The translations under genes and the position numbers were made by a program. Positions 4,519-11,647 of a stretch of DNA of 11,647 nt are shown here, piece by piece. The notes beneath the pieces are model-generated. The model was not told where the DNA came from and did not search any database. It saw only the letters and a list, made by a program, of their open reading frames with translations. The stretch is from CAYPKW01 sp964411425. Lineage in GTDB: Bacteria; Pseudomonadota; Alphaproteobacteria; Dongiales; Dongiaceae. How positions within the stretch are numbered: the stretch's first letter is position 1; each line of letters begins with the position of its first letter. The stretch spans positions 1 through 11,647 of the forward strand of contig CAYPKW010000076.1 of the NCBI GenBank assembly GCA_964411425.1, written 5' to 3'.

Positions 4519-6189
4519 CTAGGCTTCGATCATCGGCAGGTTGAGGCGGTGCTCGCGGGCGCAGGCGATCGCCTCCTCGTAGCCGGCGTCGGCGTGGCGC
4601 ATGACGCCCGACGCCGGATCGTTGGTCAGCACGCGCTGGAGCCGACGCGCCGCCGCCGGCGTGCCGTCGGCCACGATCACCATGCCGGCGTGCTGGGAAT
4701 ATCCGATCCCCACGCCGCCGCCGTGGTGGATGCTCACCCAAGTGGCGCCCGAGGCGCAATTGAGCAACGCGTTCAGCAGCGGCCAGTCGGACACCGCGTC
4801 GGAACCGTCCTTCATCCCCTCGGTCTCGCGGTTGGGGCTGGCGACCGAGCCCGAGTCGAGATGATCACGGCCGATGACGATGGGCGCCTTGAGCTCGCCT
4901 CGCGCCACCATCTCGTTGAACGCCAAGCCGAGCCGCGCGCGCTGCCCGAGACCGACCCAACAGATGCGCGCTGGCAGGCCCTGGAATGCGATGCGCTCTC
5001 GCGCCATGTCGAGCCAGTTGTGCAGATTGGCGTCGTCCGGAATCAGCTCCTTCACCTTGGCGTCGGTGCGGTAGATGTCCTCCGGCTCGCCCGACAGCGC
5101 CACCCAGCGGAACGGCCCGACGCCGCGGCAGAACAGCGGGCGGATGTAGGCCGGCACGAAGCCCGGAAACGCGAACGCGTCCGCGACCCCGTCCTCCAGC
5201 GCCATCTGGCGGATGTTGTTGCCGTAGTCGAAGGTGGGGATGCCCCGGCGGTGAAAATCCAGCATCGCGCCCACGTGCGCCGCCATCGACCGCTTCGCCG
5301 CGGCGACGGTGGCGGCGGGATCGCTCGCCCGCGTCCGCTCCCAGCGCTCGAGCGTCCAGCCGGCCGGGAGGTACCCGTTCAACGGGTCGTGCGCGCTCGT
5401 CTGGTCGGTCACCAGGTCGGGGCGCACCCCGCGGCGCGCCAGCTCGGGCAGCACCTCGGCCGCGTTGCCGCAGAGGCCGACCGACACCGCCTCGCGCTTC
5501 GCCGCGGCGCCCTGTACCATCGCCAGCGCCTCTTCCAGGTTGTCGGTCTTGCGGTCGAGATAGCGGGTCGCGATCCGCTTCTCGATCCGGCTCGGCTGGC
5601 ATTCCACCGCCAGCAGCGAGGCGCCCGCCATGGTGGCGGCCAAGGGTTGCGCGCCGCCCATGCCGCCCAGGCCCGCGGTCAGGATCCATTTGCCCTTGAG
5701 GTCGCCGCCGTAGTGCCGCCGGCCCGCCTCCGCGAAGGTCTCGTAGGTGCCCTGAACGATCCCCTGGCTGCCGATGTAGATCCAGCTTCCGGCCGTCATC
5801 TGGCCGTACATCATCAGGCCGGCGCGGTCGAGCTCGTGGAACTTCTCCCAGGTGGCCCAGTGCGGCACCAGGTTCGAGTTGGCGATCAGCACGCGGGGCG
5901 CCTCCTCGTGCGTGCGGAACACGCCCACTGGCTTGCCGGACTGGACCAGCAGAGTCTCATCGCCCTCGAGCGCCGCCAGCGTCTCGACGATCTTGTCGTA
6001 GCAGCGCCAGTCGCGCGCCGCCCGCCCGATGCCGCCGTAGACCACGAGCTCCTGCGGCCGCTCGGCCACCTCGGCGTCGAGGTTGTTCATCAGCATCCGC
6101 AGCGGCGCCTCGGTCAGCCAGCTCTTGGCGGTGAGGCGGGGCCCGCGCGGCGCCCTGATCCGGCGTTCGTTGTCGAGGCGGCTGGTCAC
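4519..6189 (-). CDS. hutU: Urocanate hydratase (urocanase)
   Basis: HutU converts urocanate to 4-imidazolone-5-propionate, step two of histidine degradation, in the cytoplasm with tightly bound NAD+. The protein has 556 residues, the normal family length. Diagnostic segments are YGGIGRAARDW (51-61), the NAD-binding glycine-rich WILTAGLGGMGGAQ (168-181), TDQTSAHDPLNGYLP (261-275), YGNNIRQMA (322-330) and the urocanase signature FQGLPARICW (402-411), whose Cys410 is the classical active-site cysteine. The start is GTG (6187-6189) with AGGGAG 7 bases upstream. It yields the conserved N-terminus, and upstream in-frame sequence is antisense to hutG. hutU is divergent from hutG across 75 bp that hold a HutC-like operator. 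No hutH lies next to it, unlike in many hut operons. Confidence 0.97.
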   Translation of the reverse strand: MTSRLDNERRIRAPRGPRLTAKSWLTEAPLRMLMNNLDAEVAERPQELVVYGGIGRAARDWRCYDKIVETLAALEGDETLLVQSGKPVGVFRTHEEAPRVLIANSNLVPHWATWEKFHELDRAGLMMYGQMTAGSWIYIGSQGIVQGTYETFAEAGRRHYGGDLKGKWILTAGLGGMGGAQPLAATMAGASLLAVECQPSRIEKRIATRYLDRKTDNLEEALAMVQGAAAKREAVSVGLCGNAAEVLPELARRGVRPDLVTDQTSAHDPLNGYLPAGWTLERWERTRASDPAATVAAAKRSMAAHVGAMLDFHRRGIPTFDYGNNIRQMALEDGVADAFAFPGFVPAYIRPLFCRGVGPFRWVALSGEPEDIYRTDAKVKELIPDDANLHNWLDMARERIAFQGLPARICWVGLGQRARLGLAFNEMVARGELKAPIVIGRDHLDSGSVASPNRETEGMKDGSDAVSDWPLLNALLNCASGATWVSIHHGGGVGIGYSQHAGMVIVADGTPAAARRLQRVLTNDPASGVMRHADAGYEEAIACAREHRLNLPMIEA

Positions 6190-6212
6190 GGTCTCGCTCC
6201 CTCCTCGCGTCG

Positions 6213-6241
6213 TTCTCATCGGCTCCGGACTTCTATATACA
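6213..6241 (+). promoter_or_regulatory. Possible hutG promoter overlapping the HutC-like operator
   Basis: TTCTCA (6213-6218) is followed after 17 bases by TATACA (6236-6241), with 4/6 matches in each hexamer. The -10 box lies inside the operator at 6230-6243, so bound repressor would block polymerase. I could not place a convincing promoter for hutU on the other strand, although the same TATATA core could serve as its -10. Confidence 0.35.
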
Positions 6242-6243
6242 GG
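6230..6243. promoter_or_regulatory. Candidate HutC operator in the hutU-hutG spacer
   Basis: CTTCTATATACAGG differs from the HutC-type palindrome CTTGTATATACAAG (GntR-family HutC of proteobacteria, from memory) at only two of 14 positions. It is the sole AT-rich island in a GC-rich 75-bp divergent spacer between two hut genes. HutC normally represses hut genes and is released by urocanate. That would let one site control both hutU and hutG. No hutC gene is in the window. Confidence 0.55.
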
Positions 6244-6264
6244 CGGGCGGGGGAGCGTGCACGG

Positions 6265-7071
6265 ATGCCAACGAGTGAGCCGTATCGATTCGGCGCGGGC
6301 CGCACCCCGCTCCTCGTCAGCATGCCGCATGTGGGAACGCATCTTCCGGCCGACGTCGCCCGGCGCATGACTGAAGCGGCCCGCGCCGTGCCGGACACCG
6401 ACTGGCATGTCGATCGGCTGTACGACTTTCTGCCCGGGCTCGGCGTGGCGACGATCCGGGCCACTCATTCGCGCTACGTCGTCGATTTGAACCGCCCGCC
6501 CGACGGCGGACCGCTCTATCCCGGCGCCAGCAACACCGGCTTGTGTCCCGTCACGCTGTTCGACGACGGCCCGATCTACCTGCCGGGCGAGGCGCCGGGT
6601 GCGGACGAGATCGCCCGGCGGCTCGAAGCCTATTGGCGGCCCTACCACGATCGGCTGGCGGCGGAACTGGCGGCGCTGAAGGAGCAGCACGGCCTGGCCC
6701 TCCTCTTCGAGGCGCACTCGATCCGCTCGCGCGTGCCGCGTTTCTTCGAGGGCCGCCTGCCCGACCTCAATCTCGGCACTGCCGGCGGGGCGAGTGCTGC
6801 ACCCGAGCTGGCCGCCCGTCTCGCCGAGGTGGCCGGCGAGGCGGCAGGCTACACCAGTATCCTCAACGGCCGTTTCACCGGCGGCTATATCACGCGAGCC
6901 TACGGCCGGCCGGGCGAGAGCGTGCACGCGGTCCAACTCGAACTGGTGCAGGCCACCTACATGGACGAGGTGAGCTTCGCGTTCCGCGAGGACTTGGCGG
7001 CGCCTCTCCGCCCGGTGCTGCGCCGCATGATCGAGACGATGCTGGACTGGGCAAGCGAGCAGGGCGGTTAA
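6265..7071 (+). CDS. hutG: N-formylglutamate deformylase (N-formylglutamate amidohydrolase)
   Basis: HutG hydrolyses N-formyl-L-glutamate to glutamate and formate, the last step of the five-step histidine route. It is a zinc-dependent cytoplasmic enzyme. The protein has 268 residues, matching the Pseudomonas-type HutG (about 265-270). Family segments visible are SMPHVGTHLP (19-28), DTDWHVDRLY (44-53), RYVVDLNRPP (70-79), LFEAHSIRS (147-155) with its EAH metal-site motif, NGRFTGGYITRAYG (201-214) and QLELVQATYMDE (224-235). The ATG at 6265 is preceded by GGGGAG and lies just downstream of the HutC-like operator. hutG reads towards the cyclase gene, and the two stop codons are only 3 bp apart. 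Pairing with hutF in this window supports the deformylase assignment over other formylglutamate-like amidohydrolases. Confidence 0.95.
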   Translation: MPTSEPYRFGAGRTPLLVSMPHVGTHLPADVARRMTEAARAVPDTDWHVDRLYDFLPGLGVATIRATHSRYVVDLNRPPDGGPLYPGASNTGLCPVTLFDDGPIYLPGEAPGADEIARRLEAYWRPYHDRLAAELAALKEQHGLALLFEAHSIRSRVPRFFEGRLPDLNLGTAGGASAAPELAARLAEVAGEAAGYTSILNGRFTGGYITRAYGRPGESVHAVQLELVQATYMDEVSFAFREDLAAPLRPVLRRMIETMLDWASEQGG

Positions 7072-7074
7072 AGC

Positions 7075-8808
7075 CTACTCCGGCAGCCCCGCCTTGCGCA
7101 TGCCCTCGATGAGATGGTCGAGGGCGGCCGGGTCCTTGAACCACTCGGTCGCGGCGTAGCGCCGTAGCGTGAACCCTGGGCTCATCTTGAGCGCCTCGGC
7201 CGCATGGGCGCGCGCCTCGGCGGCGTGTCCCGACTGGGCGTAGCAGGCTGCAAGCCAGCAGTGGTCCCAATATGGCCGGGCGGTCTGACGTTCGAGAGCG
7301 GCAGCGGCCTCCGCATAGCGCCGCAGACCGTACAGTGCCAGACCGCGAAACGCCCAATACCAGTTCGGCGGGCTCGGGTTGAGCCGGAGCGCCATGTCCA
7401 CCCGGTCGAGGGCGTCCGCCGGGCGTCCGACGAAGGCACAGAAGAGGGCTTGGAAGGCGATCAGATTGGCGTCGTTGGGATTGAGCCTGATCGACTTTTC
7501 GGTGTGCTGCTCGGCATGGTCGAACGACTTACGGCTGAGGCAGATCTGCCCGAGAAAGCTGTGGCAGATGCCGTCGTTGTCATCGAGCTGCACCGCCCGC
7601 TGCGCGATCTCGAAGGCGCGGTTCAGCATGGCGCGCTCTTGCGGCGGTCGGTGCGCCTCCTCCTTTCCGTAGATGTGCAATAGCATTAACGCCAGATGCG
7701 CGTGAGCGCGGGCGAAGCCCGGGTCGAGCTCGACCGCCTTCTCGAACATCCGGCGCGCCGGCTCGAGATCGTCCGCGCCGAACCGGTGGAAGTGCGCCAG
7801 GCCGCGCAGCATGTAGTCGTAGGACGCCAAATTCGCCGTCGACTTGCGGCGAGACTTCTCCAGGCCGTCAGCCTGCAGCCGCCCCGCCGTGGCGGCGACG
7901 ATGGCCCTCGTCACCTCGTCCTGGACGGCGAAGATCTCGCCCATGTCGCGGTCGTAACGTTCGGCCCACAGGTGGTTGCCGGTGCCCGCGTCGACGAGCT
8001 GCGCCGTGATGCGGACTCGGTTCCCGGCCTTGCGCACGCTGCCCTCGACCACGTACTGCACGCCCAACTCCCGGCCGATCCGCTTCACGTCCGTGGCTTT
8101 GTCGCGATACTGGAACGAGGAGTTGCGGGCGATGACGAACAGCTCGCGAAAGCGCGACAGCTCGGTGATGATGTCGTCCGTGATCCCGTCGCTGAAGTAG
8201 CGCTGCTCGGGATCGCCGGAGAGATTGTCGAACGGTAGGACCGCGACCGAAGGCTTGGCGGGCAGCGGCAGGGCGCCGGCGGAGTCCACGGCCGCCGCGA
8301 GGCGTACGGCATAGAGCCGCACCGCGCCGGCCATGTTCTTGAGGGTCTGCTCGCCCAGGTCGTCGAAGTCGAGGCCGAGCTTGTTGCGGACCTGCCGGTA
8401 GGCGTCGCCCGAGACAAGGACGCCGCCGGGATCGGCCAAGGCTTCGAGCCGCGCCGCCACGTTCACGCCCTCGCCATAGATGTCGTCGCCCTCGGCGATG
8501 ATGTCGCCGTGGTTGACCCCGATGCGGAACTCCAACCGCCGGTCGGCCGGCACGTCGGCGTTGCGCCCGGCCATTGCCCGCTGCACGGCGGCGGCGCAGC
8601 CGACCGCGTCGACGACGCTGGCGAACTCCGCCAGCAGCCCGTCGCCGGTGGTCTTGACGATGCGCCCGCGATGCTCCGCGATCTTCGGGGCAATCAGCTC
8701 CTTGAGGTGGGCTTGAAGCACGGCCAGTGTGCCCGCCTCGTCCGCCTCCATCAGGCGGCTGTAGCCGGCCACGTCGGCAGCGAGGATGGCGGCGAGCCTG
8801 CGTTCCAT
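7075..8808 (-). CDS. Class III adenylate/guanylate cyclase with TolB-like and TPR domains, 577 aa
   Basis: Residues 1-170 are a class III nucleotide cyclase domain. Candidate metal aspartates are D12 (ILAADVAGYSRLM) and D56 (KTTGDGLLAEF). K52 is the likely purine-contacting lysine, and N116/R120 (GVNVAARLE) are the transition-state pair. The second purine position holds Glu (YGEGVN, E113) where many adenylyl cyclases have Asp, so ATP specificity is likely but not certain. Residues about 185-310 form a TolB-like domain (SVAVLPFDNLSGDPEQRYFSDGITDDI; VEGSVRKAGNRVRITAQLVDA; HLWAERYDRD). TPR-like helices fill the remainder (about 335-560). No signal peptide or membrane segment is seen. The architecture is common in Rhizobiales/Rhodospirillales. 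The gene starts 7 bp after the hutI stop, so translational coupling is likely. Its role in histidine use is unknown. Confidence 0.93.
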   Translation of the reverse strand: MERRLAAILAADVAGYSRLMEADEAGTLAVLQAHLKELIAPKIAEHRGRIVKTTGDGLLAEFASVVDAVGCAAAVQRAMAGRNADVPADRRLEFRIGVNHGDIIAEGDDIYGEGVNVAARLEALADPGGVLVSGDAYRQVRNKLGLDFDDLGEQTLKNMAGAVRLYAVRLAAAVDSAGALPLPAKPSVAVLPFDNLSGDPEQRYFSDGITDDIITELSRFRELFVIARNSSFQYRDKATDVKRIGRELGVQYVVEGSVRKAGNRVRITAQLVDAGTGNHLWAERYDRDMGEIFAVQDEVTRAIVAATAGRLQADGLEKSRRKSTANLASYDYMLRGLAHFHRFGADDLEPARRMFEKAVELDPGFARAHAHLALMLLHIYGKEEAHRPPQERAMLNRAFEIAQRAVQLDDNDGICHSFLGQICLSRKSFDHAEQHTEKSIRLNPNDANLIAFQALFCAFVGRPADALDRVDMALRLNPSPPNWYWAFRGLALYGLRRYAEAAAALERQTARPYWDHCWLAACYAQSGHAAEARAHAAEALKMSPGFTLRRYAATEWFKDPAALDHLIEGMRKAGLPE

Positions 8809-8815
8809 GCCCCGA

Positions 8816-10036
8816 TTACACCGCCCTTTCGAGTCCCGCCCGCACCACCCGATGCAGCCGGTTGCAACCGATACGATACGCGAGTTCGGCCGGGCGTTCG
8901 ACGTTCCAAACGGCGAAGTCCGCCGCCTTGCCGGCCTCCAGCGTGCCGTGCGTGGCGCCGAGCCCGAGGGCGAGCGCGGCGTTGCGGGTGACGCCGGCCA
9001 GCGCCTCCTCGGGCGTGAGGCGGAACAGGACGCAAGCCATGTTGAGCATGAGCAGGAGCGAGGTTACCGGCGAGCTGCCCGGATTGCAGTCGCTGGCGAT
9101 CGCGATCGGCACCCCGGCGCGGCGCAGGCCCGCCACCGGCGGCAACCGGCTCTCGCCGAGGAAATAGAACGCGCCCGGCAGCAGCACGGCAACAGTGCCG
9201 GCGGCGGCCATGGCGGCGACACCCTCCTCGGAGGTCCATTCCAGATGATCGGCCGACAGCGCGCCATGACGCGCGGCGAGCGCGGCGCCGCCGAGGTCGG
9301 AAAGCTGGTCCGCGTGCAGCTTCACGGAGAGCCCATGGCGCCGCGCCGCCCTGAACAGGCGGTCGATCTGGGCCGGCGTGAAGCCGATCCGCTCGCAGAA
9401 GCCATCGACCGCGTCCGCCAGGTTCTCGGCTACCGCCGCCGGCAGCATGTCCGCGATCGCGGCGTCGATGTAGGCGTCCGCGCGGCCGTCGAACTCCGGC
9501 GGCAGCGCATGGGCGGCGAGGAAGCTCGTCCTCACCGTGACCGGCTCCTCCTCTCCCAATCGGCGGGCGACGCGCAGCATCTTCATTTCGCTCGCCCGGT
9601 CGAGGCCGTAGCCCGACTTGATCTCGATGGCGGTGACGCCCTCGGCCATGAGCGCCTTGAGGCGCGGCCGGGCCGCCGCCAGTAACTGGGATTCGCCGGC
9701 CGCCCGCGTGGCAGCCACCGTCGCGCGTATCCCGCCGCCGGCCCGCGCGATCTCCTCGTAAGTGGCGCCTTCGAGCCGCTGCTCGAACTCGCCCGCCCGG
9801 TCGCCGGCGAACACCAGATGGGTATGACAGTCGATCAACCCCGGAGTGACCCAGCGCCCGTCGAGGTCGTGCACGGCCCGCGATCGCCGCGCCTCGCTCG
9901 GCAACTCGGCGGTCGGACCGATCCAGGCGATCCGTCCGCCTTCGGTGCTGAGCGCGCCCGGCTCGATGGCGCCGTAAGGCTTGCCGTCGGCGCGCATGGT
10001 GGCGATGCGCGCGTTCACCCACAGACCGTCCCGCAT
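8816..10036 (-). CDS. hutI: Imidazolonepropionase
   Basis: HutI opens the ring of 4-imidazolone-5-propionate to give N-formimino-L-glutamate, step three of the pathway. It belongs to the amidohydrolase superfamily and is cytoplasmic. The protein has 406 residues, the usual length. Metal ligands are visible as H71/H73 (GLIDCHTHLVFAGDR), H241 (KLHADQLSD) and D316 (ASDCNPGSSP). Other family segments are EFEQRLEGATYEEIARAGGGI (83-103), EIKSGYGLD (138-146) and FLAAHALPPEF (172-182). I chose the ATG at 10034-10036, preceded by GAGG. The longer in-frame upstream sequence runs into the hutF start region and looks non-coding. hutI leads an operon with the cyclase gene and is divergent from hutF across 71 bp. 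Confidence 0.96.
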   Translation of the reverse strand: MRDGLWVNARIATMRADGKPYGAIEPGALSTEGGRIAWIGPTAELPSEARRSRAVHDLDGRWVTPGLIDCHTHLVFAGDRAGEFEQRLEGATYEEIARAGGGIRATVAATRAAGESQLLAAARPRLKALMAEGVTAIEIKSGYGLDRASEMKMLRVARRLGEEEPVTVRTSFLAAHALPPEFDGRADAYIDAAIADMLPAAVAENLADAVDGFCERIGFTPAQIDRLFRAARRHGLSVKLHADQLSDLGGAALAARHGALSADHLEWTSEEGVAAMAAAGTVAVLLPGAFYFLGESRLPPVAGLRRAGVPIAIASDCNPGSSPVTSLLLMLNMACVLFRLTPEEALAGVTRNAALALGLGATHGTLEAGKAADFAVWNVERPAELAYRIGCNRLHRVVRAGLERAV

Positions 10037-10050
10037 GGAGACCTCGCGCG

Positions 10051-10065
10051 GTTGTCGGCGACAAC
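10051..10065. promoter_or_regulatory. Perfect 15-bp palindrome between hutI and hutF, candidate operator
   Basis: GTTGTCGGCGACAAC is a perfect 6-base inverted repeat around a 3-base centre. It lies in the 71-bp divergent spacer between hutI and hutF. The sequence does not resemble the HutC-like site at 6230-6243, so a second regulator is possible. A TTGTCG (10052-10057) with TAGTGT 17 bases on (10075-10080) could be a weak hutF promoter overlapping it. It could also be a chance hairpin. Confidence 0.4.
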
Positions 10066-10107
10066 TTAAGGTCCTAGTGTCGGCGCGGATACAGGGAAGA
10101 TGAAACC

Positions 10108-11493
10108 ATGGCCGGGACCACCTTGCTTGCCGCCGCCGCACTGCTGCCCACCGGCTGGGCGCGCGACGTGCTGTTCGAGATCGACGCCGAGGGCGGTCTA
10201 ACCAAGGTCGTGCCGGAGGCGGCGCCGGACGGGCCGGCGCGCCACGCCTCGCGCGCCGCCGGCCCCGTGCTGCCCGGCATGCCGAACCTTCATTCGCACG
10301 CCTTCCAGCGCGCCATGGCGGGGTTCACGGAGCATCGCGGCGCGGAACCCGACAGCTTCTGGACCTGGCGCCAGGTCATGTACGATTTCGTCACCCGGCT
10401 CGATCCCGGCCAGGTAGAAGCGATCGCGGCCCAGCTCTACGTCGAGATGCTGAAGGCGGGCTACACCGCGGTCGGCGAGTTCCATTACCTGCACCATGAC
10501 GCGGACGGCCGGCCCTACGCCGACCGGGCGGAAATGTCGGAGCGCATCGTCGCCGCCGCGAGGACCGCCGGCATCGGGCTCACGCACCTGCCGGTGCTCT
10601 ATGCCCATGCGGGATTCGGCGGCCGGCCGGCGGGCGAGGGCCAGCGGCGATTCCTGCACGACCTCGAAGGAATCCTTAGGCTCATCGGCGAGTTGATGAC
10701 GCGTCATCGCCGCGACCCGCAAATCCGCATCGGCATCGCGCCGCACAGCTTGCGCGCCGTTACGCCCGATCTGCTGGCCGGCGCCGTCGCCGGTTTAACC
10801 GCGCTCGACCCGGCGGCGCCCGTTCATATTCACGTCGCCGAGCAGACGCGAGAGGTCGAGGACTGTCTCGAATGGTCGGGCCAACGCCCGGTCGAATGGC
10901 TGCTCGAGCACGCCGCGGTCGACGGGCGTTGGTGCCTGGTGCACGCCACCCACATGACGGCGCCGGAGACGCGCCGGCTGGCCGCGAGCGGCGCGGTCGC
11001 GGGATTATGTCCCACGACGGAAGCCAATCTCGGCGACGGGTTCTTTCCCGCCGACGAGTACGTCGGGCAGGGCGGGCGCTTCGGCATCGGCTCGGACAGC
11101 CACGTCTCGGTCAGCCCGGTCGAGGAGCTGCGCTGGCTCGAGTACGGGCAGCGGCTGCTGCACCGTAGGCGCAACCTCCTCGCCGGCGCCGGCCAGTCGG
11201 TCGGCACGGCGCTTTATTGCGGCGCGCTCGCCGGCGGCGCGCGGGCGCTGGCGCGCCCGATCGGCGCGCTGGCGCCGGGCATGCGCGCCGACCTCGTCAT
11301 CCTCGACCCGGAGACGCCGGCGCTCCTCGGCAAGGAGGGGGAGCGCCTGCTCGACGCCGCCATCTTCGCCGGCAACGTGAACCCGGTGCGCGACGTGATG
11401 GTGGGCGGCCGCTGGCTGGTGCAGGAGCGTCGGCACGTGGCCGAGCACGCCGTGCTCGCCCGCTTCCGCGCCGCGCTGGCCGAACTCGCTTAA
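10108..11493 (+). CDS. hutF: Formimidoylglutamate deiminase
   Basis: HutF deiminates N-formimino-L-glutamate to N-formyl-L-glutamate and ammonia, feeding HutG. It is an amidohydrolase-superfamily metalloenzyme of the cytoplasm. The protein has 461 residues, close to the family norm of about 450. Expected metal-site residues are H62/H64 (GMPNLHSHAFQRAMAG), H242 with the adjacent catalytic Glu E245 (HIHVAEQ) and D330 (IGSDSHVS). Other typical segments are WRQVMYDF (87-94), EFHYLHHD (124-131), GIAPHSLRAV (209-218) and CPTTEANLGDG (301-311). The HSHAFQR and TTEANLGDG segments separate it from guanine deaminase. The ATG at 10108 follows AGGGA. hutF with hutG shows that the organism uses the HutF/HutG route and not the one-step HutE formiminoglutamase. 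A long inverted repeat follows its stop codon. Confidence 0.96.
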   Translation: MAGTTLLAAAALLPTGWARDVLFEIDAEGGLTKVVPEAAPDGPARHASRAAGPVLPGMPNLHSHAFQRAMAGFTEHRGAEPDSFWTWRQVMYDFVTRLDPGQVEAIAAQLYVEMLKAGYTAVGEFHYLHHDADGRPYADRAEMSERIVAAARTAGIGLTHLPVLYAHAGFGGRPAGEGQRRFLHDLEGILRLIGELMTRHRRDPQIRIGIAPHSLRAVTPDLLAGAVAGLTALDPAAPVHIHVAEQTREVEDCLEWSGQRPVEWLLEHAAVDGRWCLVHATHMTAPETRRLAASGAVAGLCPTTEANLGDGFFPADEYVGQGGRFGIGSDSHVSVSPVEELRWLEYGQRLLHRRRNLLAGAGQSVGTALYCGALAGGARALARPIGALAPGMRADLVILDPETPALLGKEGERLLDAAIFAGNVNPVRDVMVGGRWLVQERRHVAEHAVLARFRAALAELA

Positions 11494-11500
11494 GCGATAA

Positions 11501-11593
11501 GGGAAAGTGTCGTCCCGAGCGAAGCGAGGGACCTCGACTCGGTCGGGAAACCGCGCCGAGATTCCTCGCTGCGCTCGGAATGACGGCTTTCCC
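11501..11593. repeat. Long inverted repeat after hutF, likely dispersed repeat and terminator
   Basis: GGGAAAG (11501-11507) and CTTTCCC (11587-11593) bracket two 27-base arms, 11509-11535 (GTCGTCCCGAGCGAAGCGAG ...) and 11558-11584 (... CTCGCTGCGCTCGGAATGAC). The arms are inverted complements apart from a few substitutions. The inner motif CCGAGCGAAGCGAGG is a typical alphaproteobacterial intergenic repeat core. It begins 8 bp after the hutF stop codon and could stabilise or end the hutF transcript. Confidence 0.75.
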
Positions 11594-11627
11594 GCTAATA
11601 CCAAGAGCCTCTGAGATCGACTCGTAG

Positions 11628-11647
11628 CCCGTCCTTCGAGACGCGCC
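11628..11647. repeat. Probable start of another dispersed repeat, cut by the window edge
   Basis: The last 20 bases end in CGTCCTTCGAGACGCGCC. From memory this is the opening of a widespread alphaproteobacterial intergenic repeat that continues with a hairpin and ends in a complementary TCAGGACGA-like arm. Only one arm is inside the window, so the call is tentative. Confidence 0.4.

Noticed and set aside
4510..6264. Long open plus-strand frame running in front of hutG, giving a protein of over 850 residues
   Set aside because: It is antisense to hutU, which has full family conservation. The real hutG begins at 6265. The open frame results from high GC content.
1..11647. CRISPR array, tRNA or rRNA genes, intact insertion sequence, prophage genes
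   Set aside because: I saw no regularly spaced direct repeats, cloverleaf, ribosomal RNA sequence, transposase or phage protein on either strand.

Overview
The window comes from a GC-rich genome. Gene content and codon bias point to an alphaproteobacterium, probably of the Rhodospirillales/Rhizobiales type, but this is inferred from protein flavour and not from a marker gene. The best-defined block is a histidine-utilisation (hut) cluster filling the right half (about 4519-11493). The left half holds short, loosely connected accessory genes separated by dispersed palindromic repeats.

Left half: The window opens with the last 32 codons of a GcvT-type (dimethylglycine/sarcosine dehydrogenase-like) protein. 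A palindromic repeat follows (140-220). Next is a minus-strand HD-domain protein with a PhnZ-like metal-ligand pattern. It is divergent from a plus-strand protein whose C-terminus carries eight cysteines in a QueG-like 2x[4Fe-4S] arrangement. A class I glutamine amidotransferase comes next, then a secreted protein made of three tandem beta-rich repeats of about 85 residues. A 395-bp gene-less stretch (3530-3924) carries a near-consensus sigma70 promoter, an imperfect operator-like palindrome inside that promoter, and a run of perfect hairpins. I read it as a candidate structured RNA or long leader. It ends at an intact DUF433 antitoxin gene with an ideal Shine-Dalgarno, followed by a truncated DUF5615-type toxin and another dispersed repeat.

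Right half: hutU (minus) and hutG (plus) are divergent, and a HutC-like operator lies between them. hutI (minus) and hutF (plus) are also divergent, with a perfect 15-bp palindrome between them. Together these enzymes take urocanate through imidazolonepropionate, N-formiminoglutamate and N-formylglutamate to glutamate plus formate and ammonia, which is the five-step HutF/HutG route. Histidine ammonia-lyase (hutH) and the HutC regulator are not in the window. A class III adenylate/guanylate cyclase fused to TolB-like and TPR domains lies 7 bp downstream of hutI on the same strand. It ends 3 bp from the convergent end of hutG. The cluster closes with a long inverted repeat (11501-11593) and what looks like the start of another dispersed repeat at the window edge.

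I found no rRNA, tRNA, CRISPR array or intact insertion sequence. The most unusual items are the candidate structured RNA locus, the cyclase embedded in the hut cluster, and the antitoxin left with a broken toxin. None amounts to a clear new system from sequence alone.
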